Positions 37,258-46,404 of a stretch of DNA of 54,384 bases are shown in pieces. The DNA comes from Pseudoalteromonas luteoviolacea (GTDB lineage: Bacteria > Pseudomonadota > Gammaproteobacteria > Enterobacterales > Alteromonadaceae): assembly GCF_021654285.1 (NCBI RefSeq), contig NZ_JAKFZS010000035.1, positions 1 through 54,384 of the forward strand, written 5' to 3'. Position 1 is the stretch's first letter. Each line of letters starts with the position of its first letter. Both the position numbers and the translations under genes were made by a program. The notes beneath the pieces were generated by a model that was given only the letters and a program-made list of their open reading frames with translations, had not been told where the DNA came from and searched no databases.

Positions 37258-37992
37258 TTAGAGTGTGTTTATTAACTGCGAAACAGATTTAGCGACTAGA
37301 TCACTGTGTGAATTGATGAAGAAATGTCCACCATTGAAGGCATGTTTGGTTATTGGTAGCGCTGATAGTGCCTGCCATGCATCAATCATAGGTGGTGTAA
37401 CATCGACATCTTCATGGCCGAAAAAGACACTTATAGGTACTGGTAGTGGCTGCTCTTCGGCTCGGTAACAATCGGCAATTTCGAAATCAGCACGCAGTAG
37501 AGGCAAAAATAATTCCATGAGCTCCACATTATCTAGGACTTCCTTTGGCGTGCCGTTGAGTTCGCGCAGCTCAGCGATAAAGTCAGGCTCAGATAAATGA
37601 TAGATGGGGGTTTTGTGACTTTCTAAATGCGGTGCGCGACTGCCTGAAGCGATTATTTTTAAAGGCAGTGTTTGGTTATTTTTATGTAATGTTAGCGCGA
37701 GTTCATAGGCAACTCTACTGCCCAAACTATGGCCGAAGAAGGCATAGGGCTTTTGAGTGATAAAACTATGATGCTGCATTAACTCATCAATAATTGAACT
37801 CATTTTATTGTGGGGCGTTTCCATTAACCGTGCTCCGCGCCCTGGTAGTTGTACTAATATAAGCTCAACATTATCAGGCAATTTATTAAGCCACGGCATA
37901 AAGATATTGGGCGCCCCGCCAGCATATGGAAAACAAAATAGTCTTAGGGTTGCATACGGCTTAGGCTTAGGAATTAAAAAGAGTTTTGTCAT
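37258..37992 (-). CDS. Type II thioesterase (GrsT/LgrE-like)
   Basis: This 244-residue alpha/beta hydrolase has the type II thioesterase start LRLFCFPYAGGAPNIFMPW, ILVQLPGRGARL, the nucleophile elbow GHSLG (Ser near residue 89), and a C-terminal His in NGGHFFIN; the Asp is likely in GHEDVDVTP. Such enzymes remove mis-primed acyl groups from carrier proteins of nonribosomal peptide or polyketide synthases. No such synthase lies in the window, so this is an orphan, either serving a cluster elsewhere or left behind. The gap to prfC is 319 bp. Confidence 0.88.
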   Translation of the reverse strand: MTKLFLIPKPKPYATLRLFCFPYAGGAPNIFMPWLNKLPDNVELILVQLPGRGARLMETPHNKMSSIIDELMQHHSFITQKPYAFFGHSLGSRVAYELALTLHKNNQTLPLKIIASGSRAPHLESHKTPIYHLSEPDFIAELRELNGTPKEVLDNVELMELFLPLLRADFEIADCYRAEEQPLPVPISVFFGHEDVDVTPPMIDAWQALSALPITKHAFNGGHFFINSHSDLVAKSVSQLINTL

Positions 37993-38311
37993 TGGTCGTT
38001 TTTTATTATGTGTTGATGGCGCTTATCCTAGCAATTTGAGCACATTTGTATAGTGGGGCGCTTGTGATGAATTGATAATTTAAATATGACACTGGCTGTT
38101 AGCTGATATTCTGCTGTCAAAAATAGCCGTATTTCACTTAATATCGAGCATATCGATTTTGTTAGTGTAAAAGTAACGCAGATTATCGGCAATTTATACG
38201 CTGATAAGTTGTTAAAATAGTCAGGATCAGAGACAATACGCGGATATGTGTTCACAGCCGAGTGTTATCAGCGAATAGTCACACTCAGATAAGCCAAAAG
38301 TAGAGTTTTCA
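37993..38311. other. Non-coding gap between the thioesterase gene and prfC
   Basis: About 320 bp with divergent genes on each side, so it must contain both promoters. I see no strong hairpin, repeat or small gene in it. Confidence 0.5.
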
Positions 38312-39901
38312 ATGTCAAACAACAGTATCCAGCAAGAAGTATCGCTTCGCCGTACTTTTGCCATTATTTCTCACCCGGATGCGGGTAAAACCACCATCAC
38401 AGAGAAAGTACTTTTATTCGGAAAGGCGTTACAAAAAGCCGGTACGGTAAAAGGTCGTGGTTCAAACCAGCACGCAAAATCTGACTGGATGGAAATGGAA
38501 AAAGAGCGTGGTATCTCGGTAACAACCTCGGTGATGCAGTTCCCGTATAATGATGCATTGGTAAACCTACTCGATACTCCGGGACACGAAGATTTCTCTG
38601 AAGATACTTATCGTACGCTGACTGCTGTTGACTCATGTCTAATGGTGATCGATGCGGCAAAAGGTGTTGAGGATAGAACACGTAAATTAATGGAAGTTAC
38701 TCGCTTACGTGACACGCCTATCGTGACTTTCATGAACAAACTTGACCGTGATATCCGTGACCCAATGGAAGTGATGGACGAAGTTGAAACAGAATTGAAT
38801 ATCATGTGTGCACCTATCACCTGGCCAATCGGCTGCGGTAAAGAATTTAAAGGCGTGTACCACATTCATCGTGATGAAACGATTTTATACGCAACGGGTC
38901 AAGGCCACACCATCCAAGAGAAACGCATCATTAAGGGTTTAGACAATCCAGATCTAGATGCTGAAATCGGTGATGAGTTAGCCGAGCAGCTTCGCGAAGA
39001 GCTAGAGTTGGTGATCGGTGCATCCAATGAGTTTGACCATGAGTTATTTTTATCGGGTGAGCTAACACCCGTTTACTTTGGTACAGCATTGGGTAACTTT
39101 GGTGTTGACCATATGCTTGACGGTTTAACAGAGTGGGCGCCTACGCCAATGCCGCGTCAAACTGAAGAGCGTGAAGTAAAAGCTGAAGAAGAAAAGTTCT
39201 CAGGCTTTGTATTCAAAATTCAAGCGAATATGGACCCCAAACACCGTGACCGTATTGCCTTTATGCGTATTGTATCGGGTAAATATACGCAAGGTATGAA
39301 GATGGACCATGTACGTATTGGCAAAAAGGTCAGTATCTCCGACGCGGTAACCTTTATGGCAGGTGACCGTGAGCGTGCTCAAGAGGCATATGCTGGCGAC
39401 ATCATTGGCTTACATAATCACGGTACAATCCAAATCGGTGATACCTTCACGCAAGGTGAGAAGCTGAAATTCAGTGGTATTCCAAATTTCGCGCCAGAAC
39501 TATTCCGTAGCATTCGTTTAAAAGATCCGCTTAAGCAAAAGCAGTTGTTAAAAGGCTTAGTGCAGCTGTCAGAAGAAGGTGCGGTACAGGTATTTAGACC
39601 ACTACAAAATAATAGCTTAATCGTTGGTGCGGTCGGTGTGCTTCAGTTTGATGTGGTTGTAGCGCGCCTAAAAGCTGAATATAACGTAGATGCAATTTAC
39701 GAAAGTGTAGCGGTACAAACAGCCCGTTGGGTGACGTGTGACGACGATAAGAAGATGGCTGAGTTCAAACGCAAGTGCGAAGCAAACTTGGCCCTTGATG
39801 GTGGTGATAACTTAACTTACATTGCACCTAGCCGTGTCAATTTAAACTTATCAATGGAACGCTATCCTGATGTTAAGTTCCATCATACACGTGAACACTA
39901 A
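38312..39901 (+). CDS. prfC: Peptide chain release factor 3
   Basis: A 529-residue GTPase that recycles RF1/RF2 from the ribosome. G1 SHPDAGKTTITEK, the switch region GRGSNQHAKSDWMEMEKERGISVTTSV, G3 DTPGHEDFSEDTYR and G4 NKLDRD are present, as is the RF3-specific C-terminal half ending with YPDVKFHHTREH. Length and motifs match E. coli PrfC. argS follows after 63 bp. Confidence 0.98.
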   Translation: MSNNSIQQEVSLRRTFAIISHPDAGKTTITEKVLLFGKALQKAGTVKGRGSNQHAKSDWMEMEKERGISVTTSVMQFPYNDALVNLLDTPGHEDFSEDTYRTLTAVDSCLMVIDAAKGVEDRTRKLMEVTRLRDTPIVTFMNKLDRDIRDPMEVMDEVETELNIMCAPITWPIGCGKEFKGVYHIHRDETILYATGQGHTIQEKRIIKGLDNPDLDAEIGDELAEQLREELELVIGASNEFDHELFLSGELTPVYFGTALGNFGVDHMLDGLTEWAPTPMPRQTEEREVKAEEEKFSGFVFKIQANMDPKHRDRIAFMRIVSGKYTQGMKMDHVRIGKKVSISDAVTFMAGDRERAQEAYAGDIIGLHNHGTIQIGDTFTQGEKLKFSGIPNFAPELFRSIRLKDPLKQKQLLKGLVQLSEEGAVQVFRPLQNNSLIVGAVGVLQFDVVVARLKAEYNVDAIYESVAVQTARWVTCDDDKKMAEFKRKCEANLALDGGDNLTYIAPSRVNLNLSMERYPDVKFHHTREH

Positions 39902-39964
39902 TAAGCGCTTAAATTGAATTTAACCTTGCTGGTTTGATGGCTGGCAAGGAACACAGGATAAACA

Positions 39965-41707
39965 ATGAATATCAAAACTCTATTAATTGAAAAAGCCAAT
40001 GCAGCAATGCAAGCTGCGGGCATTCCAGAAGGCACAAACCCAGCGGTTACACAATCTACTCGCCCGCAATTTGGTGATTACCAAATCAATGGCGCAATGG
40101 GCGCCGCAAAAGCACTAAAAACGAATCCGCGTGAAGTTGCACAGAAGATCATTGATAACTTAGATATCGACGATGTTGCTGCAAAAACTGAAATTGCAGG
40201 CCCTGGCTTTATCAATATTCATCTAAAACCTGAGTTTTTAGCATTAAGCTTAGAATCAGCTAACCAAGATGCAAAACTTGGTGTAGCAGAACACACTACG
40301 CCACATAAAGTTGTTGTGGATTATTCATCGCCAAACCTTGCAAAAGAAATGCACGTTGGTCATTTGCGTTCGACCATCATTGGTGATGCCGTTGTACGTG
40401 CCCTTGAATTCCGTGGTGATAATGTTATCCGTCAAAACCACATGGGTGACTGGGGTACTCAGTTTGGTATGCTGATCGCACACCTTGAAGATTTACTTGA
40501 GCAAGGCATTGATCTAGAAGCGGTGGCACTGGCTGATTTAGAAAGCTTTTACCGTGATGCGAAAAAACGCTTTGATGATGAAGAAGGTTTTGCGGATAAA
40601 GCCCGTGACTATGTTGTGAAATTACAAGGTGGCGATGCGCACTGTGAAAAGTTATGGCAATTATTCATCGATACATCAGTAAAACACTCTGAAGAAGTCT
40701 ACCAAAAGCTGAATGTAACCCTTGGCCGTGAAGACATCAAAGCAGAAAGTGCATATAACGCGCGCCTTAATGGTGTGATCGAACTGCTTAAAGAAAAAGG
40801 CATTGCGGTAGAAGACCAAGGTGCACAAGTGGTCTTTCTTGATGAATTAGCGAATAAAGATGGTGAACCATCAGTATTTATCGTACAAAAATCAGGCGGC
40901 GGCTTCTTGTACTCGACAACAGATTTAGCGGCGTGTGATTACCGTTCAAATGAGCTTGATGTTGACCGTATCTTGATTTTTGTGGATGCACGTCAGGGTC
41001 TTCACTTCAATCAAGTTGAGATCACTGCGCGTAAAGCAGGTTTACTAAAAGAAAAAACCAGTTATGAGCCAAGCTTGTTTGGTACCATGATGGGTGATGA
41101 TGGTAAGCCATTTAAAACTCGTACAGGTGGTACGATTAAGCTTGCAGATTTGTTGGATGAAGCGGTCGGCCGAGCGTCAGATAAACTGGCTGAGCGTGCT
41201 TCTGAGCTGTCAGAAGAAGCACGTGCGGAGATCGCCCGTAAAGTAGGTATTGGCGCGGTTAAATATGCCGATTTATCAAAGCATCGCACCAGTGATTATA
41301 TCTTTAACTGGGATACGATGTTGAGCTTTGAAGGCGCAACAGCACCATATCTTCAATATGCATATACACGTGTTAAGAGTATCTTCCGTAAAGCAAATGT
41401 GGATAGTGCAACCTTGGCTGGTAATATCGCTATCACAGAGCCGCAAGAAAAAGCGCTTGCGCTTAAGCTGTTGCAGTTGGAAGAAGTGCTTGATCTAATG
41501 ATCAATGAAGCGACGCCACACGTATTATGTGGTTACCTATACGAGCTTGCGAGTTTATATATGTCTTTCTACGAGGCGTGTCCTATTTTGAAAGACGATG
41601 TCACAGAGCAAGCGAGAGAAAGTCGCTTGATGCTATGTAATTTAGTGGCTAAGACACTACACACAGGCCTAGATTTGTTAGGCATTGAAGTGATGGAGCA
41701 AATGTAA
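39965..41707 (+). CDS. argS: Arginyl-tRNA synthetase
   Basis: A 580-residue class I synthetase. The ArgS N-terminal domain is followed by the HIGH-type motif SSPNLAKEMHVGHLRSTIIGD, then the KMSK-equivalent region around GDDGKPFKTRTGGTIKLADLL (Lys-poor, as usual in ArgS) and the C-terminal anticodon-binding domain with ALKLLQLEEVLDLM. It is tandem with prfC and followed by an intrinsic terminator. Confidence 0.98.
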   Translation: MNIKTLLIEKANAAMQAAGIPEGTNPAVTQSTRPQFGDYQINGAMGAAKALKTNPREVAQKIIDNLDIDDVAAKTEIAGPGFINIHLKPEFLALSLESANQDAKLGVAEHTTPHKVVVDYSSPNLAKEMHVGHLRSTIIGDAVVRALEFRGDNVIRQNHMGDWGTQFGMLIAHLEDLLEQGIDLEAVALADLESFYRDAKKRFDDEEGFADKARDYVVKLQGGDAHCEKLWQLFIDTSVKHSEEVYQKLNVTLGREDIKAESAYNARLNGVIELLKEKGIAVEDQGAQVVFLDELANKDGEPSVFIVQKSGGGFLYSTTDLAACDYRSNELDVDRILIFVDARQGLHFNQVEITARKAGLLKEKTSYEPSLFGTMMGDDGKPFKTRTGGTIKLADLLDEAVGRASDKLAERASELSEEARAEIARKVGIGAVKYADLSKHRTSDYIFNWDTMLSFEGATAPYLQYAYTRVKSIFRKANVDSATLAGNIAITEPQEKALALKLLQLEEVLDLMINEATPHVLCGYLYELASLYMSFYEACPILKDDVTEQARESRLMLCNLVAKTLHTGLDLLGIEVMEQM

Positions 41708-41729
41708 GCTTTATCTATGTGTGATGTTG

Positions 41730-41757
41730 AAAAAGCCGCCACTCTAGGCGGCTTTTT
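41730..41757 (+). terminator. Intrinsic terminator after argS
   Basis: AAAAGCCGCC and GGCGGCTTTT form a 10-bp perfect stem with an ACTCTA loop, followed by T. Confidence 0.93.
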
Positions 41758-41821
41758 GTTTATGTAATACTTCCTTTGAGCGCAAAGAGAAGTCGTTGAA
41801 ATATGCTAAGGAATCGCCAAG

Positions 41822-42463
41822 ATGAAATTAGATGATATCCGCAGAGAATATGTGCAAGGTGGGCTGCGCCGAGAGACTTTGCAAGATGATCCTATTGAGC
41901 AATTTGAGACTTGGTTGAAGCAAGCGGTTGATGCCAAGTTCAGTGCCGATCCAACAGCCATGGTGGTTGCTACTGTTGATAAAGATGGTCAGCCTTCACA
42001 GCGTATCGTATTACTCAAAAATCTAGATAAAAATGGCTTCGTATTTTTTACTAATACGGGCTCAAAAAAATCACAAGATTTGTCTGAGAATAATAAAATC
42101 TCTCTACATTTCCCTTGGCATGCAATTGAGCGACAAGTGATTGTTTATGGTGAAGCCAAGCCTTTGAGCACAGCGGCTGTGGCAAAGTACTTTTTATCTC
42201 GCCCAAAAGAGAGCCAGCTAGCTGCTTGGGCTTCTCAGCAGTCGCGTCCAGTGTCATCGAGACAGGCATTGATGCAAACATTTGAAGGGATGAAAAGTAA
42301 GTTTGCTAAAGGCGATATTCCCTTACCTGATTTTTGGGGCGGATACTGTGTTGTGCCACATAAAATAGAGTTTTGGCAAGGTGGTGAGCACCGCCTTCAT
42401 GACCGCTTTATGTATGTGAAGCAAGCCGATGGCAGTTGGTCTATTGAGCGTTTAAATCCGTAA
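41822..42463 (+). CDS. pdxH: Pyridoxamine/pyridoxine 5'-phosphate oxidase
   Basis: A 213-residue FMN enzyme that makes pyridoxal 5'-phosphate. Family blocks are YVQGGLRRETLQDDPIEQFETWLKQAV, QPSQRIVLLKNLDKNGFVFFTNTGSKKSQDL, SRPKESQLAAWASQQSRP and the terminal PDFWGGYCVVPHKIEFWQGGEHRLHDRF with RLNP. The stop codon directly abuts the ATG of the next gene, so the two are cotranscribed. Confidence 0.98.
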   Translation: MKLDDIRREYVQGGLRRETLQDDPIEQFETWLKQAVDAKFSADPTAMVVATVDKDGQPSQRIVLLKNLDKNGFVFFTNTGSKKSQDLSENNKISLHFPWHAIERQVIVYGEAKPLSTAAVAKYFLSRPKESQLAAWASQQSRPVSSRQALMQTFEGMKSKFAKGDIPLPDFWGGYCVVPHKIEFWQGGEHRLHDRFMYVKQADGSWSIERLNP

Positions 42464-43228
42464 ATGCGTTTTATAGACAGTCATTGCCACCTGGACTTTG
42501 ACGAGCTTGCCAATAACTTAACTGAATATATGTCAGATGCGAAAGCGTCTGGCATTGAGCGGTTTGTGGTGCCAGGTATATCACTTGTACAAAGTGAAAG
42601 TTTATTGGTGTTTCAACAGCAGCACCCAAGTTGTCATATTGCATTTGGCTTACATCCGTACTTTTTGACTGCACGAAGTCTAGAAGACATGCCACAGCTG
42701 ATTGCGCTGGCAGAGCAACATAAAGCAAAGCTGGTCGCCATTGGGGAGTGTGGTATCGATAGTCATTGCGATGATTTAGCACTGCAACAAGTCTTATTTA
42801 AAGAGCATATTAAGCTGGCTAATCAATTAGGTTTACCACTCATTGTTCATCATCGTCAAAGTCATCACTTAATTGCACAAGCTTTTAAGCAAGTCGCCCC
42901 TCAATTTGGTGGTGTGATCCATGCATTTTCTGGTTCACAGCAGCAAGCTGAGTATTATATAAAGCTAGGATTTAAACTGGGTATTGGTGGCACGATAACT
43001 TATGCACGTGCGAGAAAGACCCGTGATGTCGTTAGCAGCTTGCCATTATCTAATTTCGTATTAGAAACCGATGCGCCATCAATGCCGGTTTGTGGGTTTC
43101 AAGGGCAGATAAATGTGCCCATACGTTTGGTGGATATTTTTGAACAGGTATGTCAGTTGCGAACTGAAGCACCAGAAGTTATTGCGCAAGCTTTGTATAT
43201 TTCGTCCCGGGAGCTTTTCTCGCTTTAA
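42464..43228 (+). CDS. TatD-family metal-dependent DNase (YjjV-like)
   Basis: The 254-residue product has the two-metal TatD fold with DSHCHLDF at the start, GLHPYF, IGECGIDSH (metal Glu), LPLIVHHRQ, IHAFSGS, and the C-terminal LETDAPSMP. Insertions relative to TatD and the ECGID block fit the YjjV subfamily. It likely acts on DNA or nucleotides. It starts immediately after the pdxH stop codon and converges with ytjB. Confidence 0.92.
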   Translation: MRFIDSHCHLDFDELANNLTEYMSDAKASGIERFVVPGISLVQSESLLVFQQQHPSCHIAFGLHPYFLTARSLEDMPQLIALAEQHKAKLVAIGECGIDSHCDDLALQQVLFKEHIKLANQLGLPLIVHHRQSHHLIAQAFKQVAPQFGGVIHAFSGSQQQAEYYIKLGFKLGIGGTITYARARKTRDVVSSLPLSNFVLETDAPSMPVCGFQGQINVPIRLVDIFEQVCQLRTEAPEVIAQALYISSRELFSL

Positions 43229-43284
43229 CGAATTCAAGTGTGTTGATGTCGTCATCGTATTAAGTGACGTCTGCTAGCGCGCCA

Positions 43285-43923
43285 TCATTCGTTAATATCT
43301 TTTTCGGTCTTATCCTCTTGTGCGCTGTTGTTAATGTGCTTTTTGACATCACGTCGCGTCAATGCTCTGCCGATTTGCCAAGTAAACACCCCGACAATAA
43401 TGAGCATGAGGAGCACGATACGGCCAAGCTGGTGAAAGTGCTTGTGGCTTTCATTCATTGCGGCATCAGTCAGGTATTCAATGCTGACAAAGCCAATTGT
43501 ACGTTCGTTATCGACAATGGTACTGACAATGGCATCTTTACTCGGGTTGATCCCAGCAAGTCCATCAGGCAAGCCCGCAATCATGGGTGCTTGAGTAATG
43601 CCATCATTGCCAATGACAAATTCTCCCTTGTGATTATAAACCGCCACAGACAAGACGAACTCATCACTTGCGAGATGATTACTGAGCGTTCTGAGTCTGG
43701 GCGTATCCATCTTCGTCAGGGGTTCAATCGCATTTAATGCAAACTGATTGATTAAGCTTTGTCCTGTATGGTTGGCATTTGTATGAAGTAGCTGGTGAGA
43801 GCGAAAACTGGTATTGGTTGCAATCCATAACAGCGCAATCAAACAACCCGCTGCGATAATAAGTCTCAGTAATCGTTTACTTTTTGATGACTGTAAAAAG
43901 GTGTTTGCTTGTGTATTTTTCAT
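43285..43923 (-). CDS. ytjB: YtjB/Smp family membrane protein
   Basis: The 212-residue protein has a helix at about residues 19-36, a periplasmic sensor-like stretch (FVLSVAVYNHKGEFVIGNDG, NERTIGFVSIEYLTDAAMNESH) and a second helix (IVLLMLIIVGVFTWQIGRALT, about 165-185), ending with an Arg/Lys-rich tail. This is the Smp_2/YtjB architecture, and it is divergent from serB exactly as ytjB is in E. coli. Function is unknown; older literature linked it to virulence or membrane behaviour. The gap to serB is 73 bp. Confidence 0.85.
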   Translation of the reverse strand: MKNTQANTFLQSSKSKRLLRLIIAAGCLIALLWIATNTSFRSHQLLHTNANHTGQSLINQFALNAIEPLTKMDTPRLRTLSNHLASDEFVLSVAVYNHKGEFVIGNDGITQAPMIAGLPDGLAGINPSKDAIVSTIVDNERTIGFVSIEYLTDAAMNESHKHFHQLGRIVLLMLIIVGVFTWQIGRALTRRDVKKHINNSAQEDKTEKDINE

Positions 43924-43996
43924 AGTTACAGCTTGTTGGCTGACATTATTTTCATTAGATGTTAAAAAGAGCCTATATCGTTATTAGGAGCGCTCA

Positions 43997-45016
43997 ATGC
44001 CAATGCAAAATATGCTAGATCTCGACCAACTTGATGTCCGCCCAGTTGAAAATCAACTTACCTTATCAAAGTGGTATGAATTTGAAAATGCCCAATTTGT
44101 GAAAGAGGGGGGATTAGCAGAGGAGTCAGCACACTGTATCTCGTTATTTGGTAAGGCTATTACAGGAACACTTTTAAGCGAGTTTTTAAACGCTCTGGCA
44201 TTGATAAACATCGTGCCTATGCAAGTGTGTGTGTATCAAGCACATGCGGATTTATCCGCGGGTGTCGCCATCATGGCATGCTTTCCACCTGGTGAGTTGC
44301 CTAAATCAGATGTTCGTCAAGCTGCTGGCAGGCTTGGCTGCCAAGGCGCCGTACTGCCTTGTTTCCCTAAATTGGATGTTCCAGGTCTACTGGTTATGGA
44401 TATGGACTCAACAGCCATTGAAATAGAATGCATTGATGAGATTGCGCGTTTAGCCGATGTATATGATGAAGTCGCTTCAGTCACCGCAGAGGCCATGGCC
44501 GGAAAATTAGCATTCAGTGAAAGCCTGCACAAGCGAGTGGCAAAGTTACAAGGGATTGAGTTGAGTTTGATCTCACCACTTAAAGATGATTTACCTTTAA
44601 TGTCGGGTATTAAACCCCTGTGTGAGGTGTTAAAAGCACATCAATGGCGATTAGCAATTGCATCGGGTGGATTTACTTGGTTTGCAGAGGCGCTGCAATC
44701 TAGATTGGATTTAGACCATGTATATGCCAACACGCTAGAAATCGATGGACAACGTCTTACTGGCCGTGTTGTCGGAGACATTGTGGATGCTGAGAGAAAG
44801 GCTGAGGTGTTAAATGCCTTACGTGAACGCTATGAAGTAAGTGCAGGGCAGACACTTGCGATTGGTGACGGAGCGAACGACCTTGTCATGATGGCCGCTG
44901 CTGACTTAGGTGTCGCTATTCATGGTAAGCCCAAAGTAGTTGAGCAAGCTGATGCTGCAATTTGTGAAGGCTCTTTATTACAATTACTGTATTTTTTGAC
45001 AGTTCCATTACCTTAA
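43997..45016 (+). CDS. serB: Phosphoserine phosphatase
   Basis: A 339-residue HAD-family enzyme for the last step of serine synthesis. The N-terminal ~100-residue ACT-like region is followed by the catalytic DMDSTAIEIECIDEIA motif (nucleophile Asp), then ASGGFTWFAE (Ser/Thr motif) and IGDGANDLVMM. It diverges from ytjB, as in E. coli. Downstream is a 500-bp regulatory gap before pdhR. Confidence 0.97.
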   Translation: MPMQNMLDLDQLDVRPVENQLTLSKWYEFENAQFVKEGGLAEESAHCISLFGKAITGTLLSEFLNALALINIVPMQVCVYQAHADLSAGVAIMACFPPGELPKSDVRQAAGRLGCQGAVLPCFPKLDVPGLLVMDMDSTAIEIECIDEIARLADVYDEVASVTAEAMAGKLAFSESLHKRVAKLQGIELSLISPLKDDLPLMSGIKPLCEVLKAHQWRLAIASGGFTWFAEALQSRLDLDHVYANTLEIDGQRLTGRVVGDIVDAERKAEVLNALRERYEVSAGQTLAIGDGANDLVMMAAADLGVAIHGKPKVVEQADAAICEGSLLQLLYFLTVPLP

Positions 45017-45081
45017 CTTCTTAGTTGATAATCTGACGGGTTAAGCTGTACCTAAAAGGTGCACTTGGCCAAGAATACATA

Positions 45082-45126
45082 ATGATCACAAGCGAAGAAG
45101 AGGAAAGAGAGATGAGCACGAGTTAA
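45082..45126 (+). other. Possible 14-codon leader ORF in the serB-pdhR gap
   Basis: An ATG at 45082 opens a very short frame (MITSEEEEREMSTS) that ends just before the stem-loop at 45134. There is no strong ribosome binding site and it may be coincidence, but a Glu-rich mini-ORF before a hairpin is a leader-peptide arrangement. Low confidence. Confidence 0.2.
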
Positions 45127-45133
45127 TCTTGCG

Positions 45134-45173
45134 AGAAGTTGTCCACCCTGACGTTGATTTTAGGACAGCTTCT
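45134..45173 (+). terminator. Long stem-loop in the serB-pdhR gap
   Basis: AGAAGTTGTCC and GGACAGCTTCT pair over 11 bp (one G-U) with an 18-base loop; a flanking G-C extends it. The sequence after it is CTCCCCTTTTG, only weakly U-rich. It may terminate serB read-through or be part of the pdhR leader. Confidence 0.45.
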
Positions 45174-45269
45174 CCTCCCCTTTTGTGTTATCCATTTTAT
45201 ACAGCACTGTCTATTTCCATACTATTTAAATGTGCCAACCGGTTTTAATTTATACTTCTCCCTCCTCTC

Positions 45270-45280
45270 TGGTCTGACCA
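45270..45280 (+). promoter_or_regulatory. PdhR-type operator, distal copy
   Basis: TGGTCTGACCA, a perfect 4+3+4 palindrome of the PdhR consensus TTGGT-NNN-ACCAA, lacking only the outer TT/AA pair. It lies about 270 bp before the pdhR start. Support is by pattern only. Confidence 0.55.
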
Positions 45281-45375
45281 TTTTTATTTTTCTTTGCAAT
45301 CATTTTTAATTGTATAAAGTTTAATCTGAATGGATGTCAAAAAAAGGATATTAAAAGCGATGAAAAGGTGTAATT

Positions 45376-45404
45376 TTGACAGCCGAGCTTGATTTTGATA
45401 ACTT
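45376..45404 (+). promoter_or_regulatory. Candidate pdhR promoter
   Basis: TTGACA at 45376-45381 matches the -35 consensus. TAACTT at 45399-45404 is a weak -10 with 17 bp between. The PdhR operator at 45416-45428 begins about 11 bp after the -10 element, so it would block the start region. Confidence 0.45.
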
Positions 45405-45415
45405 ATTGTCCAAAT

Positions 45416-45428
45416 TTGGTATGACCAA
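45416..45428 (+). promoter_or_regulatory. PdhR-type operator, proximal copy
   Basis: TTGGTATGACCAA is a perfect inverted repeat (TTGGT-ATG-ACCAA) identical in arms to the E. coli pdh operator (TTGGTAAGACCAA). It lies just downstream of the promoter candidate and 125 bp before pdhR, which fits autoregulation by PdhR with pyruvate as inducer. Confidence 0.82.
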
Positions 45429-45552
45429 TTTACCTATCTGGTCACAATATACTAAATGATTAAGTAAATATTGCTAAGTTTTAAAGACTTACGATGTAAC
45501 GTAGGGACTTCTTACTTAGCTGGTGGATATAACCCAAACTGGCGTGTTATCA

Positions 45553-46302
45553 ATGTCTTTGAAGATTAAAGCTGCGAAACTCTCGGATGTGATTTTAGAG
45601 CAATTGGAAAACATGATTTTAGAAGGATCATTGCTTCCTGGTGAAAAGCTTCCTCCCGAACGAGAACTTGCTAAGCAGTTTGAAGTATCCCGCCCGTCGT
45701 TAAGAGAGGCGATTCAAAAACTCGAAGCCAAAGGGTTAGTGACGCGTCGCCAAGGTGGCGGTACGTACGTTAAAAATCAGCTAGAAGAAGGATTAACTGA
45801 TCCACTTTTTGACTTGATCAGTAAACACCCTGAGTCTCAGTTTGACTTACTTGAATTCCGTCATGCCTTAGAAGGTATCGCTGCTTATTATGCTGCGCTT
45901 CGAGGCACAGACAATGACATGGATAAAGTAAAGCAAAGCTATGACAATATCGCTGAGGTGGGGGATGATTTAGCCCTAAAAGCCAAAGCAATCAATGCGT
46001 TTCATTTCACTGTAGCAGAAGCGTCACATAATGTGGTGTTACTGCACCTAGTGAGAGGAATGCAAACGTTACTTGAGCAAAATGTATTGCAGAATTTAAC
46101 CGTGTTGGTGCAAAAGTCAGATGTGAGCGAACAGCTTGCACAGCACCGAGCGGTATTGATGGATGCCGTGATCCAGGGAGATCCGGAAAAGGCGAGGCTT
46201 GCGAGTAACGCACACCTAGCCTTCATCGAAGAAGCATTACTTGAAGCGGGTAGAGAACGCTCTCGTATTGAGCGGAGTTTACGTCGCACTAAGCAGCAAT
46301 AA
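45553..46302 (+). CDS. pdhR: Pyruvate dehydrogenase complex repressor (GntR family)
   Basis: The 249-residue product has an N-terminal GntR winged helix-turn-helix (KLSDVILEQLENMILEGSLLPGEKLPPERELAKQF, in family blocks; VSRPSLREAIQKLEAKGLVTRRQGGGTYV) and an FCD-type ligand domain that in E. coli PdhR binds pyruvate. The ATG at 45553 aligns with the E. coli N-terminus (KIRQPKLSDV versus KIKAAKLSDV). A GTG at 45523 would add ten residues. It precedes aceE by 102 bp and two PdhR-like operators lie upstream. Confidence 0.96.
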   Translation: MSLKIKAAKLSDVILEQLENMILEGSLLPGEKLPPERELAKQFEVSRPSLREAIQKLEAKGLVTRRQGGGTYVKNQLEEGLTDPLFDLISKHPESQFDLLEFRHALEGIAAYYAALRGTDNDMDKVKQSYDNIAEVGDDLALKAKAINAFHFTVAEASHNVVLLHLVRGMQTLLEQNVLQNLTVLVQKSDVSEQLAQHRAVLMDAVIQGDPEKARLASNAHLAFIEEALLEAGRERSRIERSLRRTKQQ

Positions 46303-46404
46303 GTTAGGTAAATTCGGTCTTTTAAGCAAAATCGAGCAATTATGCTTGATTGCGTCATTGACGCATTGAATAAATTTGCATTTAAAACATAAGGAACACT
46401 CCAT

